Shown here: positions 48,473 to 59,908 of the stretch, in pieces
How the letters are laid out: every line of letters begins with the position of its first letter
How positions within the stretch are numbered: the stretch's first letter is position 1
Assembly (NCBI GenBank): GCA_014925825.1
Contig: JACGCK010000043.1
Coordinates: forward strand, 62,001-126,000
Direction: 5' to 3'
Length of the DNA stretch: 64,000 nt
Source of the DNA: Pholiota molesta
Taxonomy: Eukaryota > Basidiomycota > Agaricomycetes > Agaricales > Strophariaceae
Position numbers and translations under genes: made by a program
The notes under the pieces: model-generated
Told to the model about the DNA's origin: nothing
What the model saw: the letters and a program-made list of their open reading frames with translations, nothing else
Databases searched by the model: none

Positions 48473-48832
48473 TCGCAGTTATCCACTCTATGTTTTTTTT
48501 CTTTATTCCGAATTTATTCGTACCAAGCTCTTGGGTCTAGCCTACAATCTCACCAACATGATCGCTGCGGTACGTCGTCTGATCTTTTTGCCAATGGCTG
48601 ACCTTGGCTGACGTTCCAAATTCAAAATCAATGTTGGTCTAAAAGTAAATGGTCTAATTACTCGCAGTAAAAATAGACCACAACGTCGTTAAGTGGAGTC
48701 CCTTGTTGATATATAAACAACCCTCGCTCTACCCATGTTAGAAAACCGCATCTTTCTCTTCCCTCATCAGTGCTATCCTCCTGCATTTCAGTGGAACTAA
48801 CGTCCCTTCATCCATACCCTTTTGATTCAACA
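48473..48832. other. Intergenic with promoter of the CYSTM-like gene
   Basis: No gene. The right half has a TATA box at 48710 and a pyrimidine-rich leader (48740-48800), typical of strongly expressed fungal genes. Confidence 0.5.
48710..48717 (+). promoter_or_regulatory. TATA box of the CYSTM-like gene
   Basis: TATATAAA sits 116 bp upstream of the start codon at 48833 and is followed by a CT-rich stretch, a usual strong-promoter layout in filamentous fungi. Confidence 0.65.
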
Positions 48833-49491
48833 ATGGAGGCCACTGCTAAGACTGCCCAACCTCAGGCCGCGATCCAGATGAGTGAGTCCCGAAAAGGGTC
48901 AATATAGTAGTATAACAATGCTAACGATATTCATCTCCCTTGCTTTAGAGGTCTTGTCGGCACCTGAAGGCACCGCTCAAACCCCCCAGCAGGTTCACGA
49001 ACAACACCAACACAACACAAACACAAAGCGTCCCGTATTCGCGGGGGTGGAGCTGGAAAGGTAAGGCCAAAAAAAACTCAAAAAGTCATTTCTTCTTTGA
49101 CCCTACGTCAGTTGGACGTCATATATTCATTATTCATAAGTAATTTGTGCTTTGGGGTTTTCCTATTTTTTGGTGGTTGAAATCAACTGAATGTATACTG
49201 ATTCATTGACGTATGTTCCAGGACTGCTTCATTGGTCTCTTCGGATGCTTCATGTGCTTCGGTATGCTGTCTTCAAACTTGGTTGATCCCTCTCTGACTA
49301 AAATATGATATCCCAGAATGTTGCGAGGTAAAGCAATCGTGTTCTTCCTTATCTCAATATTGATTCGAGCGCCTCTATAGGGATGCTGCGATTGCATTGG
49401 TGACATTGTCTGTGAGTAATGACGTTAGTAACTCTACCTTTAGATTCTGATTGATCTCTACGTAGGCTGCCCATGTGAAATGTGCTGTTAA
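48833..49491 (+). CDS. Small CYSTM-like cysteine-rich membrane-associated protein, one frame break
   Basis: Five small exons from ATG at 48833 (MEATAKTAQPQAAIQM) to TAA at 49489-49491. The N-terminal half is Gln/His-rich and polar (VLSAPEGTAQTPQQVHEQHQ). The C-terminal half is IRGGGAGKDCFIGLFGCF followed by FECCEGCCDCIGDIVCCPC and EMCC, with about twelve Cys in 30 residues. A Gln/Pro-rich head followed by a Cys-packed hydrophobic tail is the CYSTM design, linked in yeast and plants to stress tolerance and membrane association. The tail needs exons at about 49222-49261, 49319-49329, 49381-49411 and 49467-49491. The head and tail frames differ by one base within 48990-49035 (A-rich ACAAAG), so one base is probably missing there. 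Strong TATA box upstream. Confidence 0.62.
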
Positions 49492-49989
49492 ATACATTGA
49501 TGGAATCTACATTTCCCTCTGTATGTAAGCTGTTCCCAGTGGATATTATTACAGACATTTCTGCGAATTACTTAGTCTCCTTTGATATACGATTGTATTG
49601 TAACTACTAAATTCATTGTGATTAATTGTGAATCTAAGGCAAAACAATGCAATAGAATCACATCAAGGATATAGTAAATGCAATTCTCCTGTACGCTTGG
49701 TACAGTATACATCCTAAAGTAGATAGATGCGGAGCGACGCTGAGCTGTTGAGAGGTCAGAAAACAAGCTGCGGTCTGGAATAAAATCGAAAACAATTCAC
49801 CGCCATGAGTAGTGGTGCCAAGGTGGTGCCCCAATATTTTCATAATGTCGGCATCAACGGGACGCTCACGGCAACGGCCTTGACCAATCAAAATTCGAAG
49901 TGAAAATCCTGCCGCGATGTTCCCTTCAACGTTACATGTCTCTACCTTGCCACTTTCTCGGTCTGCTGTGATATGTCTTCGCTCAGCAG
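49492..49989. other. Intergenic: CYSTM 3' region
   Basis: AT-rich with no supported frame; a minus-strand frame at 49658-49996 has no family resemblance. It ends where the decayed beta-lactamase copy becomes recognisable. Confidence 0.4.
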
Positions 49990-51260
49990 AACCCAAACAA
50001 TCATATCATTGTTAAACATTCCTCAGTTTCTCCAGTGGACCATCCTATCCAATTTTGCATGAAGATGTAACAGCTTTCCCAGCGCCATACACGTCGAAGA
50101 GATGCATACTGCCCCAGATCCTCACAAGCTTTCATGCGGACTATCATTGTGCGTTCTTTCGCAAGTGGAAAAGATGGTGTTTGGCTGATATGTGGCACAT
50201 TTTAGGGAGTGTTCCAGGAGTACCGTTGAAATTCGAGCCTGTATCGATTGTATGTTAGCTATCTTTGTGTCTTTTTGGTTCCTTCTTTCTTATAAAAAAC
50301 AGTTGTCTATGAATTCAGCGCCGACGCTTTAGGTTTCCTCGTTAGAAGGTGTTAAAATGACCTTGTATCCTTTTTTTATAACTATAACTGAATCGTACTT
50401 AGCTCATATGACTTTGCTGGACTCACCCTCGTTCTATCTAATGCTCACTTGAAAAACACTTCGTTTTTCTGTGTGTGAAGTCAACCACAAAATCAGGAAA
50501 AGGTATGTGCATCCCTGATTCCCATTCTACTTCGCAGTCGAACTTCACTCATTGACCCTTGAGCTCGTCAAACTTCATTTTGGGGGCATTGATGATTGGC
50601 GCTTGTGGCTCCATGCCAGACCCTCAATTTCTACGCTATGTCATGCAGATAAATGGTCTGATAAGCATTATCATTATCTTTCAACCTGTCGCCAACCTCA
50701 TCTTTCAAGCGGAGTGCATACGCCAACTCTTCGTGTCAGCCTGAATGAATGGGGAGCCATGCCATTATCCAAATACAGCATGATTCCGACGCAATGGGCA
50801 ACAGGAAGGCCGCAAATCTAGTGTACGTACAGTATCGAACTCATTTCCTTGTTTATCTCTTATGTAGTTCTGATAGGGGCAGGATGGGTTTCCCTCGTAC
50901 TAAGGCCTATATCGCTGTGTACTTATGAAGAAGTATTTTCTATCTCACCTTTAACCTTTTATGATGGTGAGTCACTCTCCGACAAAGGATCACAGTCATT
51001 GCGGTTCGTGAACCCAGACACGCAACGAGGAGGGAATATGCCCCAGCCCTCTATAGGCAGGACCGATCCAGATGTAAGAAACGGGGTTCCGTTGCACCTG
51101 TCATTGATATCGACTTCATATCTCACAACCTGTTTCTGTGATGCTCCCTCACAGGGAAATAGTGGACAGTATCATTCCGTCACTTTCGGCCCTCCGACTA
51201 CATGAATCGCCGTTATCTTCGGGATTCAAATCACTTCTGGCCACGAAATTGAAGTGGTGA
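49990..51260 (+). pseudogene. Degenerate second copy of the beta-lactamase-family gene
   Basis: Nucleotide and peptide stretches match the gene at 46761-48472 in the same order. The C-TCAGTTTCTCCAGTGG segment (50028) matches the FSSG exon. At 50095-50160 a stretch encoding APDPHK is near-identical to 47335-47395. At 50215 GVPLKFEP matches GIPLKFEP. At 50300 VYEFSADALGF matches YGFSSDALGF. At 50640-50670 MQINGL matches the post-SMRDYL segment. Near 50880 GAGWVS matches GGGWAGT. No N-terminal exon with the S-x-x-K serine is present, frames change constantly, and stops interrupt every frame. This is a tandem duplicate that lost function long ago. It supplies a useful control: at the first copy's break at 47570 it keeps the extra C. 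Confidence 0.75.
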
Positions 51261-51929
51261 GTGAAATTTTTGGGAAGGAAATGCTAATTTTCAGTCCAAA
51301 TCTCCAGTCTTAAATGCTGTGATATGCGGGGCTGAGCCAAAATATCCGATCAACCGACAAAAATACAACAATAGTCAAGTGCTCAAGGTAGTGTTCTCAA
51401 CACACGACGCGATCGAACTGGAATATGAGTTCGCAATTTGTGTATGGATCTTATCTCCAACAGGTATCTCAAAGCATCTGTGAGCCAATTCCAACCCAGC
51501 GAGTATTGTTTTCTCTCAGGAAAAAGGCATTTATATTCAAATGGTCGATATGTTTGCTTCTTTGAAGGCGCCTTGAGGCGCAGCCTGCCTCATGTTGTCC
51601 ACCAAAAAGGAGTGTTTGGCCCAGCAAGCGTCAATTTTGCCCGCAGGCAGGCAGCCGATTTACCTGGCTACCTCCCCCATGGGTTTTTAGAACAACAAGC
51701 CCGTTCATGGGACCAAACCCCACCGCGTGTGGAGGGTGCGGACGCCACGATGAAGACATTCACACAGATATCATTTAAGTCCTGGATAAACATCCGAGCC
51801 ACCTCCCTCCTTCATTCCCGCGACTCCTCCTTGACTTCGCCTCCAAACGCCCCCTTCTCAGGCTCGTGCTGCTCTCTATTTTGCAGACTGTTTTGCATCC
51901 GAACTTGACATCTCTATCTTCGCACAGCA
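51261..51929. other. Intergenic upstream of the WH1-CRIB gene
   Basis: A 156-aa frame at 51438-51908 lacks family resemblance. The right 100 bp are pyrimidine-rich and are the likely leader of the next gene. Confidence 0.4.
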
Positions 51930-52889
51930 ATGTCTTTCGATTCCGTGGTATCCAGTAGCGCACGAGGAGTCGAGCGCAACGGTTCCGTCTCGGGTCTCGA
52001 ACAAGTCCCATACACTGTGCTTGCAGTCGCCGGTGCACGTGTATACCATACCAAGCTCAACGTGAAAGATAGCCAATGGGTCTACTCTCACTGGAAGGGA
52101 ACTCTTACCTTTGGCCGCGACATCGATACACCATATTCCATTGCGCAAGGCGTCAGCGAGGCCGAAAAACATTGGTTCCGGCTCGCTGACGATGAAACGG
52201 GACGAACAGTTTGGATGTTCAAGTTCCCCGAAAATTTCCAATATGTGGAGGACCGTCCTTTTTTCCACGTCTTCCAAGGGAGGGTTAGTTCGCATGTTCC
52301 GTCTTATTTAAGTTGAATCTCAATTGCAAGTTGTGCTTGTTTATTAGACGAGAAGATATGGTTTCCTGTTCAACGACGACGAGGAAGCTACCCTATTGGA
52401 CGCAAGGTCACGACACAACTCTTTGGAGGTCGTAGGTATCTGTCGTAGCCAAATCACAAAGCCTTGGTTGACCCACTCTTCCCTTTCCATAGAATCTCCA
52501 AAGAAAGTGAAGAGCAGTCTGGCTTCTAGGTCCAAGTCTCTCACCGCCAGCATCTCTCGCTCCATGATCTCGTCTCCCGCACCTCTTTCTTTCAAGCACG
52601 TGGCTCATGTAGGTGTCAACAGAGACGGGCTCTTCGAGGCATCCAAAGACCTGGAAGGCTCATGGAAAACCATGCTCGCCGATTTACAAGGTCATGGTGT
52701 GAGCGAGGCGGTGTTGAGACAAAGCAACTTTGGTGATGGCTTTTGGAGAGGGGTGGAAGCGATCCGAATGGGAGGCAGTTCGGACGCCGAAAGGCTTGAG
52801 GGTCAGTGCTCATTGTACTTGCCATTACGGCCGATTCACTAATCAGTTGCACGGAATTAGGGATGTCTCGCAAGGTGGCTTCTGCATAG
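51930..52889 (+). CDS. WH1- and CRIB-domain protein (WASP-like, without proline-rich/VCA part)
   Basis: Three exons from ATG at 51930 (MSFDSVVSSSARGVERNG) to TAG at 52887-52889, with introns at about 52285-52347 and 52804-52859. The first half is a WH1/EVH1 domain: YTVLAVAGARVYHTKLNV, WKGTLTFGRD, KHWFRLADDETGRTVWMFKF and FQGRTRRYGFLFNDDEEATL. The second half has a basic Ser-rich linker (SLASRSKSLTASISRS) and a CRIB motif, ISSPAPLSFKHVAHVGVNRD, followed by a short GBD-like helix (WKTMLADLQGHGVSEAVL). The protein stops about 50 residues later (GMSRKVASA), so the polyproline and actin/Arp2/3-binding VCA regions of WASP are missing. It should bind Cdc42/Rac-GTP and a WIP-like partner, perhaps as a dominant regulator of actin assembly. 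The frame is intact. Confidence 0.85.
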
Positions 52890-53011
52890 CTTCGGAATAG
52901 TTTCAAGCCTTTGGGATACTGGATAAAGTTGCATTAGGAATGTGATAAATTATTTCTCTGGCATAGTTTACTGTAAAGATTCATAGCAGGCTATGAAATA
53001 GTATAGATTGG

Positions 53012-55343
53012 TTAAAATCGAGTCAAGTCTCTACCGAAAAGCCCTGTTATCCGGAGACTACGTCAGGACTTATAAAGGATAGATCAAAGCTGACGTACAA
53101 TTCAAAAACCTTGTAAACCAGTCGACGTCAAGTTCGCACTCAGCATTCATAGTAAGTGGACTCACCAATAAGTGGGAATCAGTATTCTGACGGGAAAAAT
53201 TAGTTTAGCTAGGCAGGGAGACAACGTGAACGATTGAATAAAAGTACCTGTTCCTGGTGCTCAACGTCATGGTAAAGTAGGCAGAGCGCCATAATATCCA
53301 TGCCATTCGTCCAGTCTCCTTTTTTAGGAAACCCTCATCTGCAGGACTCGTGGATCTATCGTATATCGCTTTCCTGTTACAATAGATGTTAATAAAAAGC
53401 GACGGTTTCGGAATTCCATCGAAACCGACCAGTTTCCAATATATGCCAAACTCCCTCGACTCTGAAAGGCGAAGGGCTCCGGTGAATCCCGGTCTTTAAT
53501 TTGTTTGTTTACTTTCTTTACCACGTAGCTTGCCTTTTGGACCGCAACTGAATAAGGTATGAGGGAAATTCAAAGTTGAATTCAGAAGGGAGAAAAAATT
53601 CCAACATGCCTTGAGCGGTTGCAGGGAGAGGTTCGTCCATTACTTGGGCTGCATCTCCAATCGCCCATACATCTGGATTGGGTTTACCATTGTCCATAAT
53701 AATATTCAGGTGATGGTCGGTAAGAAAACTGCAAAATTAGTCAGTAAGTTAAGATAACTAACCTTCATCTGCGAACATTACCAAGACGATTTCGGATCTT
53801 TCTTTACGTCCGTTGTATCTTTGACAACTGGATTGGGCGAGAGTCCTGTACTCCAAACGAGAAGGCCAAAGGGAACTGGTAATGGAGAATAGTATTTGTT
53901 TTTCAAGTTGAATGCTTTGAATGATTTTGCGAACCTTCGCCTGTTTCCTTCACAATCATTTTTCGCTGCCAAGAGCTTTGTAGTTGTTCTCAAACGATGA
54001 AGCGGAGGCAAACCGACCTTTTCAACTCGCTCGACGTGGTGATTAGTTAGAATTCTGATACCTTCACGAGACATTGTTTTTTCGGTATAGCTTGGCGTGC
54101 ATTAACAAACACAGAAGTTGAAGTTGAGATAGAGGCCGAAACCTTACCTCCTCAATGACTGATCGAATGAGCCAAGAATTTGAGGGGCGACGTCATATAT
54201 TGTGATCTTGCAAAGTCGCGCTAGGGCGGGATAGCGCCTCGCGACGTCGGTATGAATAAGGTCGTGCAATTCTGCGGAGAACTCGATCCCGGTAGGCCCG
54301 CCGCCTTTGGAGAAGATTAAACGAGCATCCTTCGCGCTTTGAACATTCTCACCAACAACGCAGAAGTTAAGGAGGTTCGAGCATCAATGTCAGATATCGA
54401 CGGTTGGTTCGCTTGTTCAAAGCCTTGATATCCTTGTTCAGTCATTGGGGTATGAAGTAAAACACTGCCACTGACATTCAAGTACGCGTCCTCGAATTTT
54501 CCGAGCATCTTTCACGTCTTTTAGGAAATGCGCATGCTCTTTGACACCAGGTACACCAAATGCTAAATTGATCAATATTAATATTGATTGGCGTCGATGT
54601 TCATGAAGCCTTACTCTGAGAATAAGCGCCGACGGCAATAATCAGTTTGTCGAAATGTAAAGGAAACGTTGTTTGCGCTTGAATGGTATCGGCATCTCCT
54701 GTTGGTTCTGATTCAAGAGGACGTGTAGCGGGCATCTAATAGAGTGTGAACGAGAATATCCTTGCGAAAAAAACCTATGCTGACGCAATGGAGACGCTTG
54801 TTCTGAAAATCTAGAAAGTTATGAGTATTGATGAGCGTATCAGATGTATTTTGCCACTTACCTATCCTGTCCACCAAGCTTGGTAGAATGTCTACATGTC
54901 AATGATACCTAAATGACGCGACGCAATCAAGCTGAGAAACTAACATACCGCTTGAGGCGAGTATCGTCGAACCTAAACATCTAAGATCGAGAATATTATG
55001 GAACATAATAAGCGACTGACAGGTTCTATGGCACAGCGAAATTCTAAAGTTCCAACGGCTGTACTCGCGAGCAGCGGCGTAAAGTTGAAATATGTGTTGG
55101 GAGAGATAACCACAACGTCTGTGGGAGCTCTATAAATCAATGCGCCCGCAAATGACCAAAAATACACACCGTAATCCCTCTTATTAACACCGCGTAGCAC
55201 ATTATAGCCTCCCCATCCCGAGCCTAAAATGACAATTCGTGTTTACTTCGAGAGGACGACGAGCTGAAATGTCTTGCTGGAGAAATCAACGCCTGGCCGG
55301 CATGTTTCAATCCACCATGAGCGACCCGTGCGTGTATGTTCAT
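53012..55343 (-). CDS. Mitochondrial type II (alternative) NADH dehydrogenase, frame broken
   Basis: Minus-strand gene from ATG at 55343 ([16 protein letters not shown]). The N-terminus is an Arg/Ser-rich mitochondrial presequence. Then come the FAD-binding [18 protein letters not shown] (near 55215), [37 protein letters not shown] (near 54640), the NAD-binding region [40 protein letters not shown] (near 54300), [18 protein letters not shown] (near 53860), [20 protein letters not shown] (near 53640) and the C-terminal membrane anchor ending [15 protein letters not shown] (53130-53012). Together these define NDH-2, which oxidises NADH and reduces ubiquinone without proton pumping. No EF-hand is visible. 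Three frame breaks without introns (about 55240, 54874 and 54377) each disappear with one added base, so the gene is probably functional in the organism. Confidence 0.85.
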
Positions 55344-55539
55344 CAACGACATCAATCTATGTTCCTTCCGATGTACAAATGCCAGATGATGGCAAAATGG
55401 TGTATCGTGTATCAGCGCGCTATACGGTCTTATATATATAAGACAAATCTTATTTTATTATTAATGGTCAGTCCGGGAGACACGGAGGGACCCCATTAAG
55501 AACATGGCCAATGACGTATACACTCAGAGGTACTAACCT

Positions 55540-57240
55540 TCAACGTTGACGATCGCCTTCAATCTTGCTCTGCGAAATCCAAGGATATGTAGAGGATATC
55601 GTGGTTATTCTGGGTGTATACAGATTGAAGAGCATACCTAATTGCCAATATTTTATCGTTTGTAGATCGAGCTTGACAGTGATTTGACCTGACAAGAAAT
55701 TAACATGCGTTAGAGGTTTCTCAATCATATGGGGTGATAGTGATTTATCACTGTCGAAAGGTTTTGTTGAAACAGTTCCTAGTATTGGCGATAAACTTTT
55801 TCCGATAGCGTCGCAGTGAGTCGATTTTCCAGTGTACGGTGTTTCGAGTGTGGTTCCGTACCGCCGCCGGTGCTGACTCAGCCCGCTCTTAAGAGCGAAT
55901 TTCGAAATAACAATTTGCTCGTCAAGCGTCCAGAGGAATCCAGTGTTGCGAGCAGGGTTGCAGCAAGATGCCAGAACAGAGGGGTGGGCAACAAAATCAG
56001 CGTCTTCTCCGGTTGCACGATAAAGATGAGGCAATAATTCCGGATTCCGCTTCTGGTGGTTGCTACAAAATTCCGAGAGTCGGCGAAGTAAATCAAGGTC
56101 TCCATTCGAAAGAATAATGTCGAGCGCTATCTTTGAACCAAATGGAGCAACCGAAGCTGGGATAGAAACGGTAGGGTATCTTTACTACTATAGTATCGAC
56201 TTGACAGTCAGACCCAGATCGAATGCGCCGTGCTGTGGCGTTTTCAAAGCATTGAACGTGAATGCGATTCCAGGAATTGAATGAGATCGACAGAATAAGA
56301 CTCAGAGCAACCTGGCATGCGAAATGCTGACCCGACGTTCAAGCGGTCTCGTCGTGGACTCCGCCAATCCGGCGGGTGGCTAGCAAACATATGGAGCTGG
56401 AAGGATGATGCTGAATAGGGAAAGTCTGCGGAAAATCGCTGGTGCTCGAGTGTCCTGATGAAAAAAAATCCCGTAACTCGCGAGACTAGTAGATGCTCTT
56501 AGAATCCTAGGAGTTGCTCGCAAACTGTGACTAATCGTGAGATAAGGGCGAGGTGTCGCTGTGCATCGACTGTCATTTATCAACGGCAAAAGTTTCCCCA
56601 GTAGCAGAAAATTCTTTGCTTAAATCGGCCAGTAGGAGTTCTAGAGCTGGCTGGCCGAGTACACGGAAGTCAAAAGATATTGGGTGTAGATGGGGTATCA
56701 TGTTGAGTAACGCGTTCGAGACTCCAATCGGTTGCGAGAAGTCCAATCCCAACTGGAGTTTGGGCAGGGACAGAGGGTGTCCAATACATACTCTCGCTAT
56801 AGGGATGTTGATCTTGATCAGAATATTGGAAAACCCGAGAAACCAAGGTGATCTTTGGCGAAGTTCAAAGTGTTCTAGTGATCTTGTACTTGTGGTTGGC
56901 AGTTGCATGGTTTTAGAGCTTCACCTGCGACGGTATGCAACTTTGTCAAGCTAATGTGATTGATGTGGTCTTCCCAACTTGAAGACGCGGAAATATGAGG
57001 TGCGACGATATAAGAAGGAAAGAATGGTTGAACAGGCGCTGAGAGTGCCAGAAAAGCCAGAAGAGCAGGGTTGGAAACGTTGTGCAGTATTTTCTGTCAA
57101 TGCAAGGTGTCACGCGTCACGAGCCAAGTGACCCAGTCACTCACCGAATCTTCCTGTGAAGTTGTGATTATTTTCGAAAAATAACAAAGTAACAATGCTT
57201 GAAGTTGAGCCTTGCGCAATGCGGCCAATGCCGGATGCAT
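55540..57240 (-). CDS. Unknown protein, multi-exon, low-confidence model
   Basis: Protein-like stretches follow on the minus strand downstream of the initiator tRNA. ATG at 57240 starts MHPALAALRKAQLQALLLCY, spliced (donor after EDS, intron to about 57093) to KILHNVSNPALLAFLALS and WEDHINHISLTKLHTVAG. Next are FLGFSNILIKINIPIARVCI (near 56840) and FRVLGQPALELLLADLSKEF (near 56640), then PFGSKIALDIILSNGDLDLL (near 56130), LPHLYRATGEDADFVAHPSV (near 56020), LDEQIVISKFALKSGLSQHR (near 55910) and a last piece to 55540. Hydrophobic/helical composition is consistent with real coding, but no domain is recognised and two gene halves are possible. Frame changes may be introns or errors as in neighbouring genes. 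Confidence 0.35.
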
Positions 57241-57296
57241 CACGCTTACATTGGGACAAAAAATAACCTCTACCAGTTCCGGCTTCAGCACTTCTT

Positions 57297-57368
57297 TAGC
57301 AGCAACTCGTTTCGATCGAGTGACCTCGGGGTTATGGGCCCCGCGCGCTACCACTGCGCCATGCTGCT
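57297..57368 (-). tRNA. Initiator tRNA-Met (CAT anticodon)
   Basis: On the minus strand a 72-nt cloverleaf can be folded by eye. The acceptor stem AGCAGCA pairs with TGCTGCT (7 bp, discriminator A). The D-arm stem is GCGC/GCGC with loop AGTGGTA. The anticodon arm CGGGG-CCCATAA-CCCCG holds a CAT anticodon. The variable loop is AGGTC. The T-arm ACTCG-ATCGAAA-CGAGT has the A54/A60-type loop of eukaryotic initiators. The A1-T72 closing pair and GATCGAAAC box B (instead of GTTCGAATC) identify initiator rather than elongator Met tRNA. There is no intron. Confidence 0.95.
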
Positions 57369-58572
57369 ATGAAGTTATGATTGCAAGCAGCTCCAAGTCT
57401 GGGCATTCATTGGAGCAGAGTTATATAGCATGTAAAACACGAAATAGTGGATGGGAAAATACGGGGCCTGATGTCATGAACAAGCAAAGAACTTTGGGTT
57501 TTCATTCAGAGCACTTAGAGTTTTCACAGATGCTGGGTCTAGTTCCGTCGAAGGCATTTGCGACATACTTAAATTCTCGCGCCTTGACTGAATTACTCAC
57601 CTGCCGCCTTTATCCAAGAACTTACCCTGCTGTCCCTTGCTGAACTCATCAAACCCAAAAATCTTATCTGTTTTGGTTCACCAACGCTCAGTATTACAGA
57701 ATGAACTTCCACTCGAGTGTCACGAAGACCGCTCGCCGCCTCGGAGAACCTCATGCGCACGCCGGGCAGCAGTCACACCACTGAATACAATCAACATTCG
57801 GCAAAGCCGATGATATTTTTCAGAGCGACCGGCCAGCCAGCCAGACTCCAGGATCCCAGCAAAAAGGCGCTGCGCACACACACCCGATGCCGGGGCAATT
57901 GAGTCGCTGGATAGCCGAGAGACGATGTACAAATTTCTGCACTCCGCGACCACTGTGTCAGATCAGGCGGTCGATCGCTTTGGGGTTGACGCGCGAGATG
58001 CAGCCAAGTAAGCAAGCGTGGTATTTACTATATGCAGGATACTCAAGGCTCAGGAAGTGGGAAGGCCGTCAATCATAAGCGACGCGATGTTGACTTGGAT
58101 GGGATCTACATCTGACGGCACGTGGGACGGATCACTGGTGGGGCAGTTGAGCGCTTAAATGTTGAGCGCCTTCTGGTATCTGCAGAAGTATCCAGGACCG
58201 GTGAATATTTTCATAAAGTAAATATTGATCTGATACTGCCATATGGTAAATACAGTCGATGAAGAATGAATCGGTAACGGTATCTTCAGGTATGAAACTA
58301 TTTTACACATGTAAATGTAGATAGATACTTAAGTATAGGTCATTCCGCTCGAGACTTGAACTATTGCGAGTGAGTCTGCATATTGGCCTGCACTTATTTA
58401 CCTTCGGTTGGGTACGCTAAATTGTCAATGACGGAGATACTGACTCAATCATAAGTATTGTGCGTACCGTGGGCGCGTGTCCGATATAAATAAGACGTAG
58501 AGCATTCTAGTCGTCACCACTTGAATATAAAATGGTCAGAACCAAAAAGACTGCGCAGTAGCTGACATGTCC
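57369..58572. other. Intergenic between tRNA-iMet and the velvet gene
   Basis: The tRNA upstream flank and the velvet 3' region lie here. Frames of 60-77 aa occur on both strands around 57720-58080 without domain resemblance. No second tRNA was found. Confidence 0.4.
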
Positions 58573-59908
58573 TTACTCAGGAGTGAGACTTCTCCGTTCC
58601 CCAGACACTGGACGCCTTCGCCTCCTGCGTTCGGTTTCACGAATATTCAAGCGCACGCCCCATCGAGCGAGAAGCTGTAAGAAAATGTCTTCAGCTCTAC
58701 CATCGCAAGCATAGAATGATAGAGCAACCTTGGTCAATTCTGTCGAAGCGGCCAGTCCAGGAAATTCCTTGGTAGAATAGACGCGGAAGGTGCCTCCGTA
58801 TACTTCCGCTGTAATTGTCAGTTCTTGTGTGTAGTGCCTCGCAAAGATATCAAAGACACGATATCTGAGAATGAAGGTGCCTTCGATCTTGACGGCCAGG
58901 TCCTATCAACGAGTTCAACAGAAGGAACTATCTGCCAGATACTATATATCACCTACAGCAAAGACAAAGACGATTGCTTTTTTTCCCTTGATAATCGATA
59001 ATTGTAGGCTGGACAAAGGTAGCGCCAACTAGAGCCTGGGTCTGTTTTGAGCTTTCAGTAATTGGGAAACCATCTAGATGATGGATGATATCTGTCGTTC
59101 CCTCTGGGGGATAAATGTAACCAGTGAACGTCCGTGTACATGAGGCCCCGATGGCTCTGTGGTTGATGGTTGATAACGGTAATGGATAATGTCCTGACCA
59201 TAACCAGAGGATGACGATGTAGGTGATGGGGAGGTGTGAAACGTCGTCCGATTTGATGGCGCGGATGCGGGCGTCTTCTTCGCCGTGCGTCGGCTCGGCT
59301 GAGACGGAAGTATATCGGGACTAGGAACCGGAAACAAATCCACTGTGCAGAGCAAACCAAGCAGTTGGGTATCACTGCGTATTCGATTCAGGAGAGGCAA
59401 AGGAGAGGCAGGAAATAGCAGATATGAGTAATTGTGGAGCACTAGATTGGTGCACACTCAACTCGTATGTCATCTCAGTCTCTGATTCGCGATCAGTGCC
59501 AGCATCGTGCACCTCATATATTTTGAGAAGGATGACAGGCGGCGGATCGAGCGGTCTGCGATCGACCTTGGCATATCTTGCAGAAACAGTATAATGAGTA
59601 TAAGACTCCATGACTGACGATCAAATGTGATGTAGCACTTACTTGCGTCCTAAGTCTGCCTTTTGTATCTCATGAAGTTCCATTCGAATCGTTTTGCCAT
59701 TGTGGGGCCCGTCACAAAATAATTAGGACGACCAATAACGAGGTCGTCAGCCCCGTAGCTTGCCGCTGGAGCGGGAGTGGACTGAATTTGGGGACGAAGG
59801 AAGACTAGAGGTATGTGAAGCGTAGCTAGCGCTTGCTGGGCGAGGGGCTGTCTGGTGGTGATAAGCTGGCTGCGACTCACGCTCCTGTATGTGGTACTGA
59901 GAATACAT
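58573..59908 (-). CDS. Velvet-domain transcriptional regulator, frame broken
   Basis: Minus-strand gene from ATG at 59908 (MYSQYHIQERESQPAYHHQT) to TAA at 58573. After a Ser/Pro-rich head the velvet domain starts: IRMELHEIQKADLGRK (near 59670), YAKVDRRPLDPPPVILLKIY (near 59560), LLGLLCTVDLFPVPSPD (near 59350), TGYIYPPEGTTDIIHHLDGF (near 59090), TQALVGATFV and the conserved DLAVKIEGTFILRYRVFDIF (near 58870). It closes with VYSTKEFPGLAASTELTK and LLARWGVRLNIRETERRRRR. The RRPLDPPP and F-PGL-x-x-STxLT motifs are velvet signatures (VeA/VelB/VosA family). Known members couple development and light to secondary metabolism. Frame changes without introns lie near 59790 (one extra G on the plus strand), 59717 (one missing base) and in the 59110-59200 segment. 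The subfamily cannot be assigned securely. Confidence 0.82.

Noticed and set aside
51438..51908. 156-aa plus-strand frame
   Set aside because: No domain, no splice context, irregular composition, and it lies in the expected promoter of the WH1-CRIB gene.
57097..57354. Minus-strand frame MVARGAHNPEVTRS
   Set aside because: Its first 20 codons lie inside the initiator tRNA, so the ATG cannot be the real start; the later ATG at 57240 was used for a tentative gene.
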